This document shows, piece by piece, positions 24,764 through 33,965 of a DNA stretch of 64,000 nt. The stretch comes from Flavobacterium terrisoli (lineage in GTDB: Bacteria; Bacteroidota; Bacteroidia; Flavobacteriales; Flavobacteriaceae): NCBI RefSeq assembly GCF_030167905.1, contig NZ_JARGNA010000006.1, positions 248,001-312,000 on the forward strand, written 5' to 3'. Under the pieces are notes generated by a model. That model saw only the letters and a list, made by a program, of their open reading frames with translations, had not been told where the DNA came from and did not search any database. The position numbers and the translations under genes are program-made. Each line of letters begins with the position of its first letter. Positions within the stretch are counted from its first letter, which is position 1.

Positions 24764-27429
24764 TGGCGGAAGCAACTACAAAATATTTAAAACTTTCGGG
24801 TTTGGAGCCGCTTATTGTGACTCCGGAATCCAATTTTATCAACGTCGGAGAAAGAACCAATGTAACCGGTTCGCGTAAATTCCTCCGATTAATCAAAGAA
24901 GGCAACTACGAAGAAGCACTCGATATCGCCCGTAACCAAGTGGAAGGTGGCGCGCAAATCATCGATGTCAACATGGACGAAGGAATGTTGGATGGTGTTT
25001 ATGCCATGACCAAATTCCTAAACCTGATTGCGGCCGAACCCGATATTGCGAGAGTTCCGGTGATGATTGACAGTTCCAAATGGGAGATCATCGAAGCCGG
25101 TTTGAAAGTGGTACAAGGAAAAGGAGTCGTAAATTCGATTTCACTCAAAGAAGGGAAAGAAGCGTTTATCCATCATGCGAAATTGATTAAAAGATATGGA
25201 GCCGCGGTTATCGTAATGGCTTTCGACGAAGATGGTCAGGCCGATAACTACGAAAGACGTATCGAAATCTGTAAACGTTCGTATGATATTTTAGTCGATG
25301 AAGTCCATTTCCCGGCAGAAGACATCATCTTCGACCCGAATATTTTCCCGGTAGCCACCGGAATGGAAGAACACAAATTAAACGCTTTGGATTTTTTCCG
25401 AGCCACCAAATGGATTCGTGAAAACTTGCCTTATGCCGGTGTTTCCGGTGGTGTGAGTAACGTTTCGTTTTCGTTCCGTGGGAATGATAAAGTGCGTGAA
25501 GCCATGCATTCGGCGTTCTTGTACCATGCCATCAAAAACGGTATGACGATGGGAATTGTAAATCCGGAAATGCTCGAGATTTATGATGAAATCGACACAA
25601 TTTTATTAGAGCATGTAGAAGATGTTTTATTAAACAGAAGAGAAGACGCCACCGAAAGATTATTGGATTTGGCCGAAAGTTTTAAAGGCGATTTTAAAGC
25701 CAATGAAAAAGCAATCCAGGAATGGAGAAATGGTTCGGTTCAAGATAGATTAACCCATTCGTTAGTCAAAGGGATTGATGAATTTATCGAAATAGATGTC
25801 GAAGAGGCACGCCAATTGGCCTCCAAACCAATCGAAGTGATTGAGGTTAATTTGATGGCCGGAATGAATGTCGTGGGCGATTTATTCGGAAGCGGAAAAA
25901 TGTTTTTGCCACAAGTGGTAAAATCGGCGCGTGTGATGAAAAAAGCCGTGGCGTATTTATTACCTTATATAGAAGCTTCCAAAGATGGAAAATCTTCCTC
26001 AGCCGGTAAGGTGTTGATGGCAACGGTAAAAGGTGATGTACACGACATTGGTAAAAATATAGTAGCAGTAGTTTTGGGTTGTAACAACTTTGAAATTATC
26101 GATTTGGGCGTAATGGTACCACCGGAAAAAATCATTGAAGCTGCGGTTCGCGAGAACGTTGACATCATTGGTTTGAGCGGATTGATTACGCCGTCATTAG
26201 ACGAAATGGTGTATTTGGCCAAAGAAATGGACAAACTCAATATCAAAATCCCGGTAATGATCGGTGGTGCAACGACTTCGAGAGCGCATACCGCCGTGAA
26301 AATTGCTCCGGAATACAAAGAAACTGTCGTTCACGTAAACGATGCGTCGCGTGCGGTAACCGTGGCGAGTAATTTATTGCAGGCAGAAACCAAAGTCGAT
26401 TACGCCAAAACCGTTCGTGCCGAATATGACAAACTCCGTGAAGGCTATTTAAATAGAAGCCGAGATAAAAATTATCATTCAATTGAAAACGCCAGAAAGA
26501 ACAAACTGCAACTCGATTGGGATAATTTCACACCAGTGAAACCGAATTTTATCGGAACCAAAACCGTTGAAGTTGAATTGTCTGACTTGGTTGATTTTAT
26601 CGACTGGACACCATTTTTCAGTTCGTGGGAATTGTTCGGGAAATACCCGGCGATTTTGACTGATGCCGTTGTCGGCGAACAAGCGACTTCGTTATTTGCC
26701 GATGCACAGAAAATGTTACACCAAATCGTTTCCGAAAAATGGCTGACCGCCAAAGGTATTCTTGGAATTTTTCCTGCGAATACGGTCAATGATGACGATA
26801 TTGAAGTTCAAGGAACGAATCACAAATTTTTAACGCTTCGCCAACAATCCCAAAAAACTGCCGGTGCGCCAAACATCGCGTTAGCCGATTTCGTAGCGCC
26901 AAAAGACAGCGGAAAACAGGATTATATTGGCTGTTTTTGTGTGACTACCGGTTTTGGTGTTGATGAAAAAGCAGCCGAATTTGAAAAGCAATTAGATGAT
27001 TACAATTCGATTTTAGTAAAGGCTTTAGGTGACCGATTGGCCGAAGCTTTTGCTGAATATTTACACTTACAGGTTCGTAAGGAATTCTGGGGTTATGCTT
27101 CGGATGAAAGCCTGACGAACCAGGATTTGATAGACGAAGAATACAAAGGCATTCGTCCGGCACCGGGCTATCCAGCATGTCCTGATCATTTGGAAAAACC
27201 AACCATTTGGAAACTTTTAAATGTCGAACAGGAAATAGGCGTAAGGCTTACGGAAAGTATGGCAATGTGGCCGGCATCTTCGGTTTCAGGATATTATTTT
27301 GCGAATCCGGAAAGCAAGTATTTCGGACTCGGGAAAATAAAAGAAGATCAGGTAATCGATTACGCCAAAAGAAGAGGAATTAGTACAGAGACAGCCACCA
27401 AATGGCTCAATCCAAACATAGCAGATTAA
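24763..27429 (+). CDS. metH: methionine synthase, folate/cobalamin/activation subunit (split MetH, C-terminal part)
   Basis: 888 residues holding the remaining MetH domains in order: pterin-binding barrel (about 15-310; [14 protein letters not shown]), cap and cobalamin-binding domain (about 320-560; the axial His in [10 protein letters not shown], plus [13 protein letters not shown]) and SAM-dependent reactivation domain (about 570-888; [15 protein letters not shown]). Together with the preceding 328 residues the sum, 1216, is close to the single-chain E. coli enzyme (1227), so the protein is split cleanly between domains 1 and 2. The ATG at 24763 overlaps the previous stop; the longer frame is a read of the upstream gene. 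Confidence 0.95.
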   Translation: MAEATTKYLKLSGLEPLIVTPESNFINVGERTNVTGSRKFLRLIKEGNYEEALDIARNQVEGGAQIIDVNMDEGMLDGVYAMTKFLNLIAAEPDIARVPVMIDSSKWEIIEAGLKVVQGKGVVNSISLKEGKEAFIHHAKLIKRYGAAVIVMAFDEDGQADNYERRIEICKRSYDILVDEVHFPAEDIIFDPNIFPVATGMEEHKLNALDFFRATKWIRENLPYAGVSGGVSNVSFSFRGNDKVREAMHSAFLYHAIKNGMTMGIVNPEMLEIYDEIDTILLEHVEDVLLNRREDATERLLDLAESFKGDFKANEKAIQEWRNGSVQDRLTHSLVKGIDEFIEIDVEEARQLASKPIEVIEVNLMAGMNVVGDLFGSGKMFLPQVVKSARVMKKAVAYLLPYIEASKDGKSSSAGKVLMATVKGDVHDIGKNIVAVVLGCNNFEIIDLGVMVPPEKIIEAAVRENVDIIGLSGLITPSLDEMVYLAKEMDKLNIKIPVMIGGATTSRAHTAVKIAPEYKETVVHVNDASRAVTVASNLLQAETKVDYAKTVRAEYDKLREGYLNRSRDKNYHSIENARKNKLQLDWDNFTPVKPNFIGTKTVEVELSDLVDFIDWTPFFSSWELFGKYPAILTDAVVGEQATSLFADAQKMLHQIVSEKWLTAKGILGIFPANTVNDDDIEVQGTNHKFLTLRQQSQKTAGAPNIALADFVAPKDSGKQDYIGCFCVTTGFGVDEKAAEFEKQLDDYNSILVKALGDRLAEAFAEYLHLQVRKEFWGYASDESLTNQDLIDEEYKGIRPAPGYPACPDHLEKPTIWKLLNVEQEIGVRLTESMAMWPASSVSGYYFANPESKYFGLGKIKEDQVIDYAKRRGISTETATKWLNPNIAD

Positions 27430-27430
27430 G

Positions 27431-28387
27431 ATGAAAGTAACCCAGCATATAGAAAACGCCAGTGGAAAACCTTTGTTTTCCTTCGAGATTTTACCGCCGT
27501 TAAAAGGACAAAACATCCAATCTATTTTTGACAGCATTGATCCGTTGATGGAATTCAATCCACCGTTTATTGATGTAACCTACCATCGTGAGGAATATGA
27601 ATACAAAGAATTGCCAAGCGGTTTGCTGCAAAAGAAAGTCGTAAAAAAACGTCCGGGAACGGTTGGAATTTGTGCCGGTATTCAGAACAAATACAATGTG
27701 GATGCCATTCCGCATATTTTGTGTGGTGGTTTTACCAAAGAAGACACTGAAAATCTCTTGATTGATTTGGACTTTTTAGGCATTGATAATGTTGTCGCAC
27801 TTCGCGGTGACGCATTGAAAACTGAAACCTATTTTCATCCTGAGAAAGACGGAAATACCTATGCGACCGAGCTGGTAACGCAAATTAGCAACCTGAACAA
27901 AGGCATTTATCTGGATGAAGATTTAAAGAATTCAGCGCAAACCAATTTCTGTATCGGTGTGGCCGGTTATCCGGAGAAACACATGGAAGCACCAAGTTTG
28001 GACAGCGATATTCATTTCTTAAAGCAAAAAATTAAAAACGGAGCGGAATATATCATTACGCAAATGTTTTTTGACAATAAAAAATTCTTTGATTTTGTAG
28101 ACAAATGCCGCGCAGCAGGAATTACCGTTCCGATTATCCCGGGATTAAAACCAATTGCGACCAAGAAACAATTGAACTTGATTCCGCACCGATTCAGTTT
28201 GGAATTGCCCGATGATTTAATCATGGCGGTGGTTAAAGCCAAAGACAACGATGCCGTAAAAGAGATCGGGATTGAATGGTGTACCGAGCAAAGTAAGGAA
28301 TTGGTAGCCGCCGGAATTCCGGTGTTGCACTATTATTCTATGGGGAAAGCCGAGAACATCAAAGCGATTGCGAAAAACGTTTTTTAG
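27431..28387 (+). CDS. metF: methylenetetrahydrofolate reductase
   Basis: 318 residues, FAD enzyme producing 5-methyltetrahydrofolate for MetH. FSFEILPPLKGQN (catalytic Glu), DVTYHREE, NVVALRGDALK and CIGVAGYPEKH are typical. It starts one base after the metH stop, so the methyl donor and acceptor enzymes are made together under the riboswitch. Its last 4 bases overlap the end of the convergent small membrane gene. Confidence 0.96.
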   Translation: MKVTQHIENASGKPLFSFEILPPLKGQNIQSIFDSIDPLMEFNPPFIDVTYHREEYEYKELPSGLLQKKVVKKRPGTVGICAGIQNKYNVDAIPHILCGGFTKEDTENLLIDLDFLGIDNVVALRGDALKTETYFHPEKDGNTYATELVTQISNLNKGIYLDEDLKNSAQTNFCIGVAGYPEKHMEAPSLDSDIHFLKQKIKNGAEYIITQMFFDNKKFFDFVDKCRAAGITVPIIPGLKPIATKKQLNLIPHRFSLELPDDLIMAVVKAKDNDAVKEIGIEWCTEQSKELVAAGIPVLHYYSMGKAENIKAIAKNVF

Positions 28388-28617
28388 GATTGTATCAGAC
28401 TCCGAAGATATAACACAATACAAATAGGAACTATAAAAAGGAAAGCTAAGCCTGCTATTGAAAACTTATAATTTTTTGGTTTGTATTTTATTAAAAATAC
28501 AATCGCAATGATATTAATGACAGTTGCTAATAGTGTCCAGAGCGGAAAATTGATTAGAAATGCAGCAATAAGTTCGATACCAACCGTAATTGTTAGATTT
28601 TTATTCAGGTTTTCCAC
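28384..28617 (-). CDS. small three-helix membrane protein, function unknown
   Basis: 77 residues starting with GTG at 28617; an in-frame TGA just upstream and no internal ATG fix this start. Three hydrophobic segments (about 9-30, 31-44, 54-72) separated by charged loops (KYKPKNYK). A good promoter lies 14 bases upstream, leaving almost no leader. I do not recognise the family. Confidence 0.65.
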   Translation of the reverse strand: MENLNKNLTITVGIELIAAFLINFPLWTLLATVINIIAIVFLIKYKPKNYKFSIAGLAFLFIVPICIVLYLRSLIQS

Positions 28618-28630
28618 GAGATAGTTTTTT

Positions 28631-28659
28631 CAAATATAAAGTTTTTTTGCAAAAGACAA
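28631..28659 (-). promoter_or_regulatory. promoter of the small membrane protein gene
   Basis: On the minus strand TTG (complement of 28657-28659), 18-base spacer, perfect TATATTTG (complement of 28631-28638). Confidence 0.6.
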
Positions 28660-28667
28660 ATACTGAT

Positions 28668-28712
28668 TAGCCCTGATGGGAGCGACACCGAAGTAAAGCG
28701 GACAGCAGGAAT
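28668..28712 (-). repeat. repeat family 1 copy
   Basis: Read on the minus strand: CCTGCTGTCCGC, variable middle with ACTTCGGT, CTCCCATCAGGGCTAA. Nearly identical to the copy at 45255-45298. Confidence 0.6.
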
Positions 28713-28744
28713 CTAGCCAACAAAAATGCCCGAACTTTTCGCTC

Positions 28745-28806
28745 CTAGTAATTAAACAACAAGTTGTTTAATTTGCCGAATGTCCACCGGACATTCTCCT
28801 CTTAAT
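28745..28806 (-). repeat. repeat family 3 copy (two-hairpin element)
   Basis: On the minus strand ATTAAGAGGAG, hairpin GAATGTCC-GGT-GGACATTC, GGCAA, a 10-bp inverted repeat ATTAAACAAC-TT-GTTGTTTAAT, then TAC. Same flanks as the copy at 23360-23416 with changed stems. Confidence 0.6.
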
Positions 28807-28817
28807 ATCAAATCCAT

Positions 28818-28825
28818 TATATTTG
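28818..28825 (+). promoter_or_regulatory. -7 promoter element of the PagL-like gene
   Basis: Perfect TATATTTG, 19 bases before the ATG at 28844. No clear TTG at the expected distance; the repeat element ends just upstream. Confidence 0.45.
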
Positions 28826-28843
28826 TGCGTTTTAAATTTTAGG

Positions 28844-29932
28844 ATGAAGAAAACTTACCTGCTTTTTTTACTGTTTACCGTGTCGCTTTTTGGTCAAAAC
28901 ACCAATCCTTTTACAGTGGAAGCGTCGATTTTGAGAGGAAATGCGTTACCGCATACCGAAGACATGTATCATTTGGTTAACGGTCATCCACAAGGCTTTA
29001 TGTTGAGTGTTGTCAAAAAAACCGATGGTTCCAAAGAATGGCATCAAGCTTATAATTACCCTGATTATGGTGGTTATTTTTTATACCAGGATTTTAACAG
29101 TCAGCCTTTGGGACAAAATTATTCAGTGGGTGCGTTGTATAATTTCTATTTTTGGAAGAGACATTTGCAGTTAAAATTATCACAGGGAATTGCTTATACG
29201 ACCAATCCTTATGACAAGGTTGACAACAGTACCAATAAAGCTTTCGGTAGTAAATTGATGGGCAATACCAATATTGGTTTGGCTTATGACAATCAGAATT
29301 TATTCAAAAATGTTGGTTTCCAAGCCGGAATTTTATTTACTCATTATTCCAACGGTAGGATGAAATCGCCTAATAGCGGCATCAATACCTATTTGCTGAA
29401 CCTTGGTCTGAATTATAATTTTTCAGAAGATTTTAAACGCCAGCCTGATACGACTACGGTTAAGAAATCATTCAAGCAGCCCATTCATTTCAACTTTGTG
29501 TTGCGTTCGGGAATCAATGAAAATCCGATCATCAACAGCGGGCAATATCCATTTTACCATATTGGGGTTTATGCCGATAAGCGTTTGAATCGAAAAACCG
29601 CTATGCAGTTGGGCGCCGAATTGTTTTTGACCAAATCGATTGAGGAATATATCAAATATTACTCGGTGGCTTATCCGGAAGATCATTTGGATGCCAATAC
29701 AGATTACAGAAGAGTTGGGATTTTTGTTGGGCATGAATTGATGATTAACCGAATTTCGCTTGAAGCGCAAATAGGTTATTATGTTTACCAACCGTTTAAA
29801 AAAGACATTCCTGTGTATGACAGGGTTGGGATAAAATATTATTTCACCAATAAAATATTTGGCGGATTTACCATCAAAACGCATATGTTTTTGGCAGAAG
29901 CGCTCGAGTTTGGCATTGGTTACAGATTATAA
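28844..29932 (+). CDS. PagL-like lipid A 3-O-deacylase / acyloxyacyl hydrolase family outer membrane protein
   Basis: 362 residues with a signal peptide (ending near LFGQ). The catalytic region THYSNGRMKSPNSGINTYLLNLGLNY matches the PagL family, with His167 and Ser169 in the HxS motif; the family also uses a Glu further on, which I could not place with certainty. The rest is beta-barrel-like. PagL trims lipid A in the outer membrane; this protein is much longer than the classical PagL, as is usual in Bacteroidota homologues. The ATG at 28844 starts the signal peptide. Confidence 0.8.
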   Translation: MKKTYLLFLLFTVSLFGQNTNPFTVEASILRGNALPHTEDMYHLVNGHPQGFMLSVVKKTDGSKEWHQAYNYPDYGGYFLYQDFNSQPLGQNYSVGALYNFYFWKRHLQLKLSQGIAYTTNPYDKVDNSTNKAFGSKLMGNTNIGLAYDNQNLFKNVGFQAGILFTHYSNGRMKSPNSGINTYLLNLGLNYNFSEDFKRQPDTTTVKKSFKQPIHFNFVLRSGINENPIINSGQYPFYHIGVYADKRLNRKTAMQLGAELFLTKSIEEYIKYYSVAYPEDHLDANTDYRRVGIFVGHELMINRISLEAQIGYYVYQPFKKDIPVYDRVGIKYYFTNKIFGGFTIKTHMFLAEALEFGIGYRL

Positions 29933-29942
29933 AAACAAGAAA

Positions 29943-30692
29943 ATGAAAAAGTCAATATTCTTTATCGCTTTGGTTTTGGTTTTCATTTCATGTGAAAAAC
30001 CAAGTGATTGCATTGAAAGTACTGGTGAGATTATTACAAAGCAAGTTCCCGTTGCGCCCTTTAAAAAAATAAAAGTATATCGCGGGATTGAAGTGGTTAT
30101 TACCGACGGTCCGGAAACCAAAGTGGAAATTGTAGCCGGTGAAAATTTTATCGATAATGTGCAAGTAAGGCAAAACGGAGACCAATTGATATTTGAAAAC
30201 GAAACGAGTTGCAATTGGGTTCGTTCTTATGGCCGGGTAAAGATATTGGTTACCACGCCAACCTTAGAGGAAGTTTATTCTAAAACCGATAGGGATATTA
30301 GTTCTAATGGTGCGCTGACCTTTCCGTATATTAGTTTTATTTCAATGGATAAAGATGGTGACGGGGAAAGTGGCGCCGGAACCGGTGATTTTATCATCAA
30401 TGTAAACAATGATTATTTGAATATTGCCAACAATAATGTGTCCCGTTTCTATCTTACAGGACAAACCAATACTGCAGAGTTTAATTTCTATTTTGGAGAT
30501 GGAAGAATTGAAGCCGAGAATTTAACAGCGCAGAATGTAAAAGTATACCATCGCGGTTCCAATGATATGATTGTGAAACCTATTCAAAGTATTATAGGTG
30601 TTATGAACAGCACCGGAAACATCATTCTTAAAAATGTACCACCGGTTGTGGATGTTGATGAATTGTATCAGGGAAGAGTAATCTATCCATAA
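29943..30692 (+). CDS. head-GIN (DUF2807) domain lipoprotein
   Basis: 249 residues. Signal peptide with a lipobox at FISC (Cys16), then a DUF2807 beta-helix-like domain: PFKKIKVYRGIEVVITDGPETKVEIVAGEN is the typical opening, followed by repeating V/N-rich strands. Function unknown; such proteins sit at the outer envelope. The gene starts 11 bases after the PagL-like gene and is probably in its operon. The ATG at 29943 is chosen for the signal peptide. Confidence 0.85.
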   Translation: MKKSIFFIALVLVFISCEKPSDCIESTGEIITKQVPVAPFKKIKVYRGIEVVITDGPETKVEIVAGENFIDNVQVRQNGDQLIFENETSCNWVRSYGRVKILVTTPTLEEVYSKTDRDISSNGALTFPYISFISMDKDGDGESGAGTGDFIINVNNDYLNIANNNVSRFYLTGQTNTAEFNFYFGDGRIEAENLTAQNVKVYHRGSNDMIVKPIQSIIGVMNSTGNIILKNVPPVVDVDELYQGRVIYP

Positions 30693-30723
30693 AAAAATCC
30701 CGAAGTAATTCGGGATTTTTTGT
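30693..30723 (+). terminator. bidirectional terminator between the lipoprotein gene and gldA
   Basis: AAAAATCCCGAA / TTCGGGATTTTT stem with loop GTAA. It immediately follows the lipoprotein stop and immediately precedes (on the minus strand, follows) the gldA stop at 30725, so it serves both convergent genes. Confidence 0.88.
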
Positions 30724-30724
30724 T

Positions 30725-31627
30725 TTATTTCTTTTTTGTTTTCTCTCTGAAAATCTGTTCCAGGTTTTTGCTTTTCAAACTGATTTGAAGTGTTTTCAAA
30801 CTGTTATCGTGGGCAAAGTCGAATACTTTCGGGCGCATGTCTTCGTCAGTGCTGAAGGTCAGTAACCAAAGGTTATCACCGCTGTTTTTGTAGGTTTTGA
30901 TATTGGGTAGTTTGGCCAAAATGCTATCGTCAATCGCTTTGTCAAATTCGACTTCGATGATTTGTTCCTTTTCTTCCGAAACCAGTTTGTCCAGTTTTTT
31001 ATCGGTTACAATTTTGCCGTGGTCAATGATGATCACGCGGTCGCAAATGGCTTCTACTTCCTGCATAATATGTGTCGAAAGAAAAACCGTTTTGTCTTTC
31101 CCGACATTCTTAATCACATTCCTGATTTCGACCAATTGGTTCGGATCCAATCCTGTGGTTGGTTCGTCCAAAATCAACACGTCAGGATTGTGGAGTAAGG
31201 CTGTGGCCAAGCCAACACGCTGACGGAAACCTTTAGACAATTGGCCAATTTTCTTGTGGCTTTCGGGAGTCAAACCGGTCAGTTCAATCACTTCTTCAAT
31301 ACGTGATTTGGCTACTTTATATACATCGGCATTAAAAGCCAAATATTCACGAATGTATAAATCCAGATACAACGGATTGTGCTCAGGCAAATAACCCACC
31401 GATTTTTGGACCAGGATTTGAGCTTCGTTAACATCATTGCCATTCACGGCAGCTTTGCCTTCATCGGCATTGATATAGGTCGTCAAAATTTTCATCAAAG
31501 TAGATTTTCCGGCGCCATTCGGACCAAGGAAACCGACGATTTCTCCTTTTTTAATGGAGAACGAAACATTGTCCAGTGCTTTTTGGGCACCGTAACTTTT
31601 GGAAATATTTTGAACTTCTATCGACAT
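30725..31627 (-). CDS. gldA: gliding-motility ABC transporter ATP-binding protein
   Basis: 300 residues with a complete ABC ATPase: Walker A GPNGAGKST, Q-loop, signature LSKGFRQRVGLA, Walker B VLILDEPTTGLDP and the H-loop STH. The C-terminal 80 residues form the extra domain seen in GldA (EQIIEVEFDKAIDDSILAKL). In Flavobacterium GldA works with the permeases GldF and GldG in gliding motility; those genes are not in this window, and in Flavobacterium johnsoniae gldA is likewise separate from gldFG. A TACATTTG -7 box lies on the minus strand at 31645-31652. Confidence 0.9.
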   Translation of the reverse strand: MSIEVQNISKSYGAQKALDNVSFSIKKGEIVGFLGPNGAGKSTLMKILTTYINADEGKAAVNGNDVNEAQILVQKSVGYLPEHNPLYLDLYIREYLAFNADVYKVAKSRIEEVIELTGLTPESHKKIGQLSKGFRQRVGLATALLHNPDVLILDEPTTGLDPNQLVEIRNVIKNVGKDKTVFLSTHIMQEVEAICDRVIIIDHGKIVTDKKLDKLVSEEKEQIIEVEFDKAIDDSILAKLPNIKTYKNSGDNLWLLTFSTDEDMRPKVFDFAHDNSLKTLQISLKSKNLEQIFREKTKKK

Positions 31628-31644
31628 AAATGTACTATTTGGAG

Positions 31645-31652
31645 CAAATGTA
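31645..31652 (-). promoter_or_regulatory. -7 promoter element of gldA
   Basis: Perfect TACATTTG on the minus strand, 18 bases upstream of the gldA ATG. No clear TTG partner seen. Confidence 0.45.
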
Positions 31653-31731
31653 ATAATTAATAAAAGTATAACGAAAAATTACTGCTTTTATGATGCAGCG
31701 AAAACGTTTCCGTAACTTTTTTTGCGAAGTC

Positions 31732-31764
31732 TTGTAAAACGGACGTTTTATTTTTCTACATTAG
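31732..31764 (+). promoter_or_regulatory. promoter of the phe leader
   Basis: TTG at 31732-31734, 22-base spacer and TACATTAG at 31757-31764 (one mismatch to TAnnTTTG). It lies 19 bases before the leader ATG. Confidence 0.55.
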
Positions 31765-31782
31765 CAAAACATAAAAAAAGCA

Positions 31783-31872
31783 ATGAGACAATTTAACACA
31801 TTTTATAACTATTTCTTTTATTTCTTCTTCGGACAGAAAAAGGGACTAGTATTGTGTTATGTGAAAAAGTAA
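31783..31872 (+). CDS. Phe/Tyr-rich leader peptide (attenuator of the pheA operon)
   Basis: A 29-codon ORF with 7 Phe and 4 Tyr; residues 4-16 read FNTFYNYFFYFFF. It is followed by a strong terminator and then by prephenate dehydratase, the arrangement of the pheA attenuator of enteric bacteria. I could not find a strong competing helix: GGGA at 31842-31845 could pair with TCCC at 31897-31900, which is weak. The ORF is also overlapped by an antisense frame that I do not consider real. Confidence 0.82.
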   Translation: MRQFNTFYNYFFYFFFGQKKGLVLCYVKK

Positions 31873-31893
31873 ATTTCAAAACAACTATAATAT

Positions 31894-31924
31894 AAATCCC
31901 AACGAAAGTTGGGATTTTTTTTTT
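31894..31924 (+). terminator. attenuator terminator of the phe leader
   Basis: Perfect 10-bp stem AAATCCCAAC / GTTGGGATTT with a GAAA tetraloop and a run of about ten T, 22 bases after the leader stop and upstream of pheA. Confidence 0.93.
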
Positions 31925-31927
31925 GAT

Positions 31928-31963
31928 TAACCCGAGACCGTTAGGTCGAATTGTACGAAGTAA
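31928..31963 (+). repeat. repeat family 2 copy
   Basis: AACCCGAGACCGTTAGGTCG followed by AATTGTACGAAGTAAA: conserved CGAG and CGAA flanks around a GACC-GTTA-GGTC hairpin. It ends exactly at the pheA ATG, so it forms the ribosome-binding region. Confidence 0.55.
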
Positions 31964-32791
31964 ATGGAAACAAAAATAGCAATACAAGGCATCAAAGGTT
32001 CGTTTCACCACCAAGTGGCGCAGGAATATTTCCAGCAGGAACATGCATTGGACGAATGTATGTCATTTGATGATTTGGTGAAAAGTTTGGTGAACAATCA
32101 GGCACACAAAGGCGTGATGGCGTTGGAGAATTCTATCGCCGGTTCGATTATTCCAAATTATGCCTTAATCGATAGAAACAATCTCCATATTATTGGTGAA
32201 CATTACCTTGATATTCACATGAATTTAATGGTCTTGAAAGGCCAAAAAATTGAAGACATCAAAGAAGTCCATTCGCATCCGATTGCGTTGTTGCAGTGCG
32301 CCGTTTTCTTTAGCCAATATCCACATATCAAATTGGTCGAAAGTGGCGATACCGCTGAAACTGCACGTAGGATTCAGGAACAAAAACTCATCGGGATTGG
32401 TGCTGTTGCGGCTCCGATTGCGGCTAAATTATACGATTTGGAAATTCTCGCGGCCGGGATTCACACCATTCAGAGTAACAAAACCCGATTTGTGATTGTC
32501 AAAACGACCAATAAAGAATGGCCCAAAGATGAGATTAATAAGGCTTCCATAAAGTTTGAGTTGGATGATACCGCCGGAAGTTTGGCAACCGTGTTAAACG
32601 TGATGAACAACTGCAAACTCAACCTGACCAAAATCCAGTCGATGCCGATTATTGAAACACCTTTTCAGTATTCTTTTTTTGTCGATGTGATTTTTGAAAA
32701 GTACAAACACTATGAAAAAGCCAAAAATATTTTAGCCCTGATGACCACCCATTTCAAAGTCTTGGGCGAATACAAAAACGGAAGATTATGA
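31964..32791 (+). CDS. pheA: prephenate dehydratase
   Basis: 275 residues, monofunctional: no chorismate mutase is fused to it (that domain is on the DAHP synthase two genes on). Catalytic motifs ENSIAGSIIPNY and NKTRFVIV (Thr-Arg-Phe) are present, followed by an ACT domain (about 195-275; ELDDTAGSLATVLNVM) for feedback by phenylalanine. It makes phenylpyruvate. Controlled at the transcript level by the Phe/Tyr leader just upstream. Its end overlaps the aminotransferase start (ATGA at 32788). Confidence 0.95.
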   Translation: METKIAIQGIKGSFHHQVAQEYFQQEHALDECMSFDDLVKSLVNNQAHKGVMALENSIAGSIIPNYALIDRNNLHIIGEHYLDIHMNLMVLKGQKIEDIKEVHSHPIALLQCAVFFSQYPHIKLVESGDTAETARRIQEQKLIGIGAVAAPIAAKLYDLEILAAGIHTIQSNKTRFVIVKTTNKEWPKDEINKASIKFELDDTAGSLATVLNVMNNCKLNLTKIQSMPIIETPFQYSFFVDVIFEKYKHYEKAKNILALMTTHFKVLGEYKNGRL

Positions 32792-33930
32792 TAACAACAG
32801 CCAACCGATTAAACAGCGTTCAGGAATACTACTTTTCGAGAAAATTGCGTGAAGTACGCCAACTCATAGCCGATGGAAAACCGGTAATCAATATGGGCAT
32901 CGGCAGTCCCGATTTGGCACCCGATAAAACCGTAATTCAAGCGATGAGTAAATCTATGTTTGATGACAAAGCCCACGAATACCAAAGCTATCAAGGCTTA
33001 CCCGAATTGCGAAAAGGCATGGCCGATTTTTACGCGAATCAGTTTGGCGTGGCTTTGGATTTCAATACCGAGATTTTGCCGTTAATGGGTTCCAAAGAAG
33101 GCATCATGCACATTTCACTGGCATTTTTAAACGAAGGCGATGAAGTGTTGATTCCCAATCCGGGTTATCCGACTTATGCTTCGGTCACCGAATTGGTGCA
33201 GGCGAAAGCAGTGAATTACGATTTAACAGCAGCTAACGATTGGCAGCCCGATTTTGAACAATTGGAACAAATGGATTTGTCTAAAGTCAAACTGATGTGG
33301 GTTTCCTATCCGCATATGCCGACCGGTGCCAATGGAACCAAAGCGTTGTTTGAAAAGCTGATTGCTTTTGGCAAAAAGCACCACATATTGATTGTCAATG
33401 ACAATCCGTACAGTTTTGTGTTGAATGACCATCCGATTTCGATTTTACAAATTGATGGAGCGAAAGAGGTCACTTTAGAATTGAATTCTTTATCCAAAAC
33501 CTACAACATGGCTGGTTGGCGCGTGGGAATGGTCATGGGAAATCCGAAACTGATTGACGCGGTGTTGAAAGTCAAAAGCAATATGGACAGCGGTATGTTT
33601 TACGGCATTCAGAAAGGCGCGATTGAAGCCTTGAAATTAGGGAAGGATTGGTTTAACAGACAAAATGAAGTCTATACAGCTAGACGCAATCTGCTTTTTC
33701 AATTGGCCGAAAAACTGAACTGTACTTTCGATAAAAAAAGTGTGGGTTTGTTTGTTTGGGCCAAATTACCTGAAGGTATTTCGGCGGAAGCATTCATTGA
33801 CAGGGTTTTAATCGAGAAGCATATTTTTATAACGCCCGGAATCATTTTTGGCAGCAATGGTGAAGGTTATATCCGTTTTTCACTTTGTGTAACCGAAGAA
33901 AAAATACAGGAAGCAATTGCCCGATTTTAA
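32788..33930 (+). CDS. class I/II aminotransferase of the Phe/Tyr operon
   Basis: 380 residues, PLP fold type I. NPGYPTYASV, NDNPYSFVL and the Schiff-base Lys237 in LNSLSKTYNMAGWRVGMVMG are typical; the C-terminal Arg in YIRFSLC binds the substrate carboxylate. Position between pheA and DAHP synthase suggests amination of phenylpyruvate, 4-hydroxyphenylpyruvate or prephenate; the exact substrate is inference. Translationally coupled to pheA. Confidence 0.9.
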   Translation: MITTANRLNSVQEYYFSRKLREVRQLIADGKPVINMGIGSPDLAPDKTVIQAMSKSMFDDKAHEYQSYQGLPELRKGMADFYANQFGVALDFNTEILPLMGSKEGIMHISLAFLNEGDEVLIPNPGYPTYASVTELVQAKAVNYDLTAANDWQPDFEQLEQMDLSKVKLMWVSYPHMPTGANGTKALFEKLIAFGKKHHILIVNDNPYSFVLNDHPISILQIDGAKEVTLELNSLSKTYNMAGWRVGMVMGNPKLIDAVLKVKSNMDSGMFYGIQKGAIEALKLGKDWFNRQNEVYTARRNLLFQLAEKLNCTFDKKSVGLFVWAKLPEGISAEAFIDRVLIEKHIFITPGIIFGSNGEGYIRFSLCVTEEKIQEAIARF

Positions 33931-33965
33931 ACAAAAGAAATTAATTTTACAAAAGATAAAAAGCT

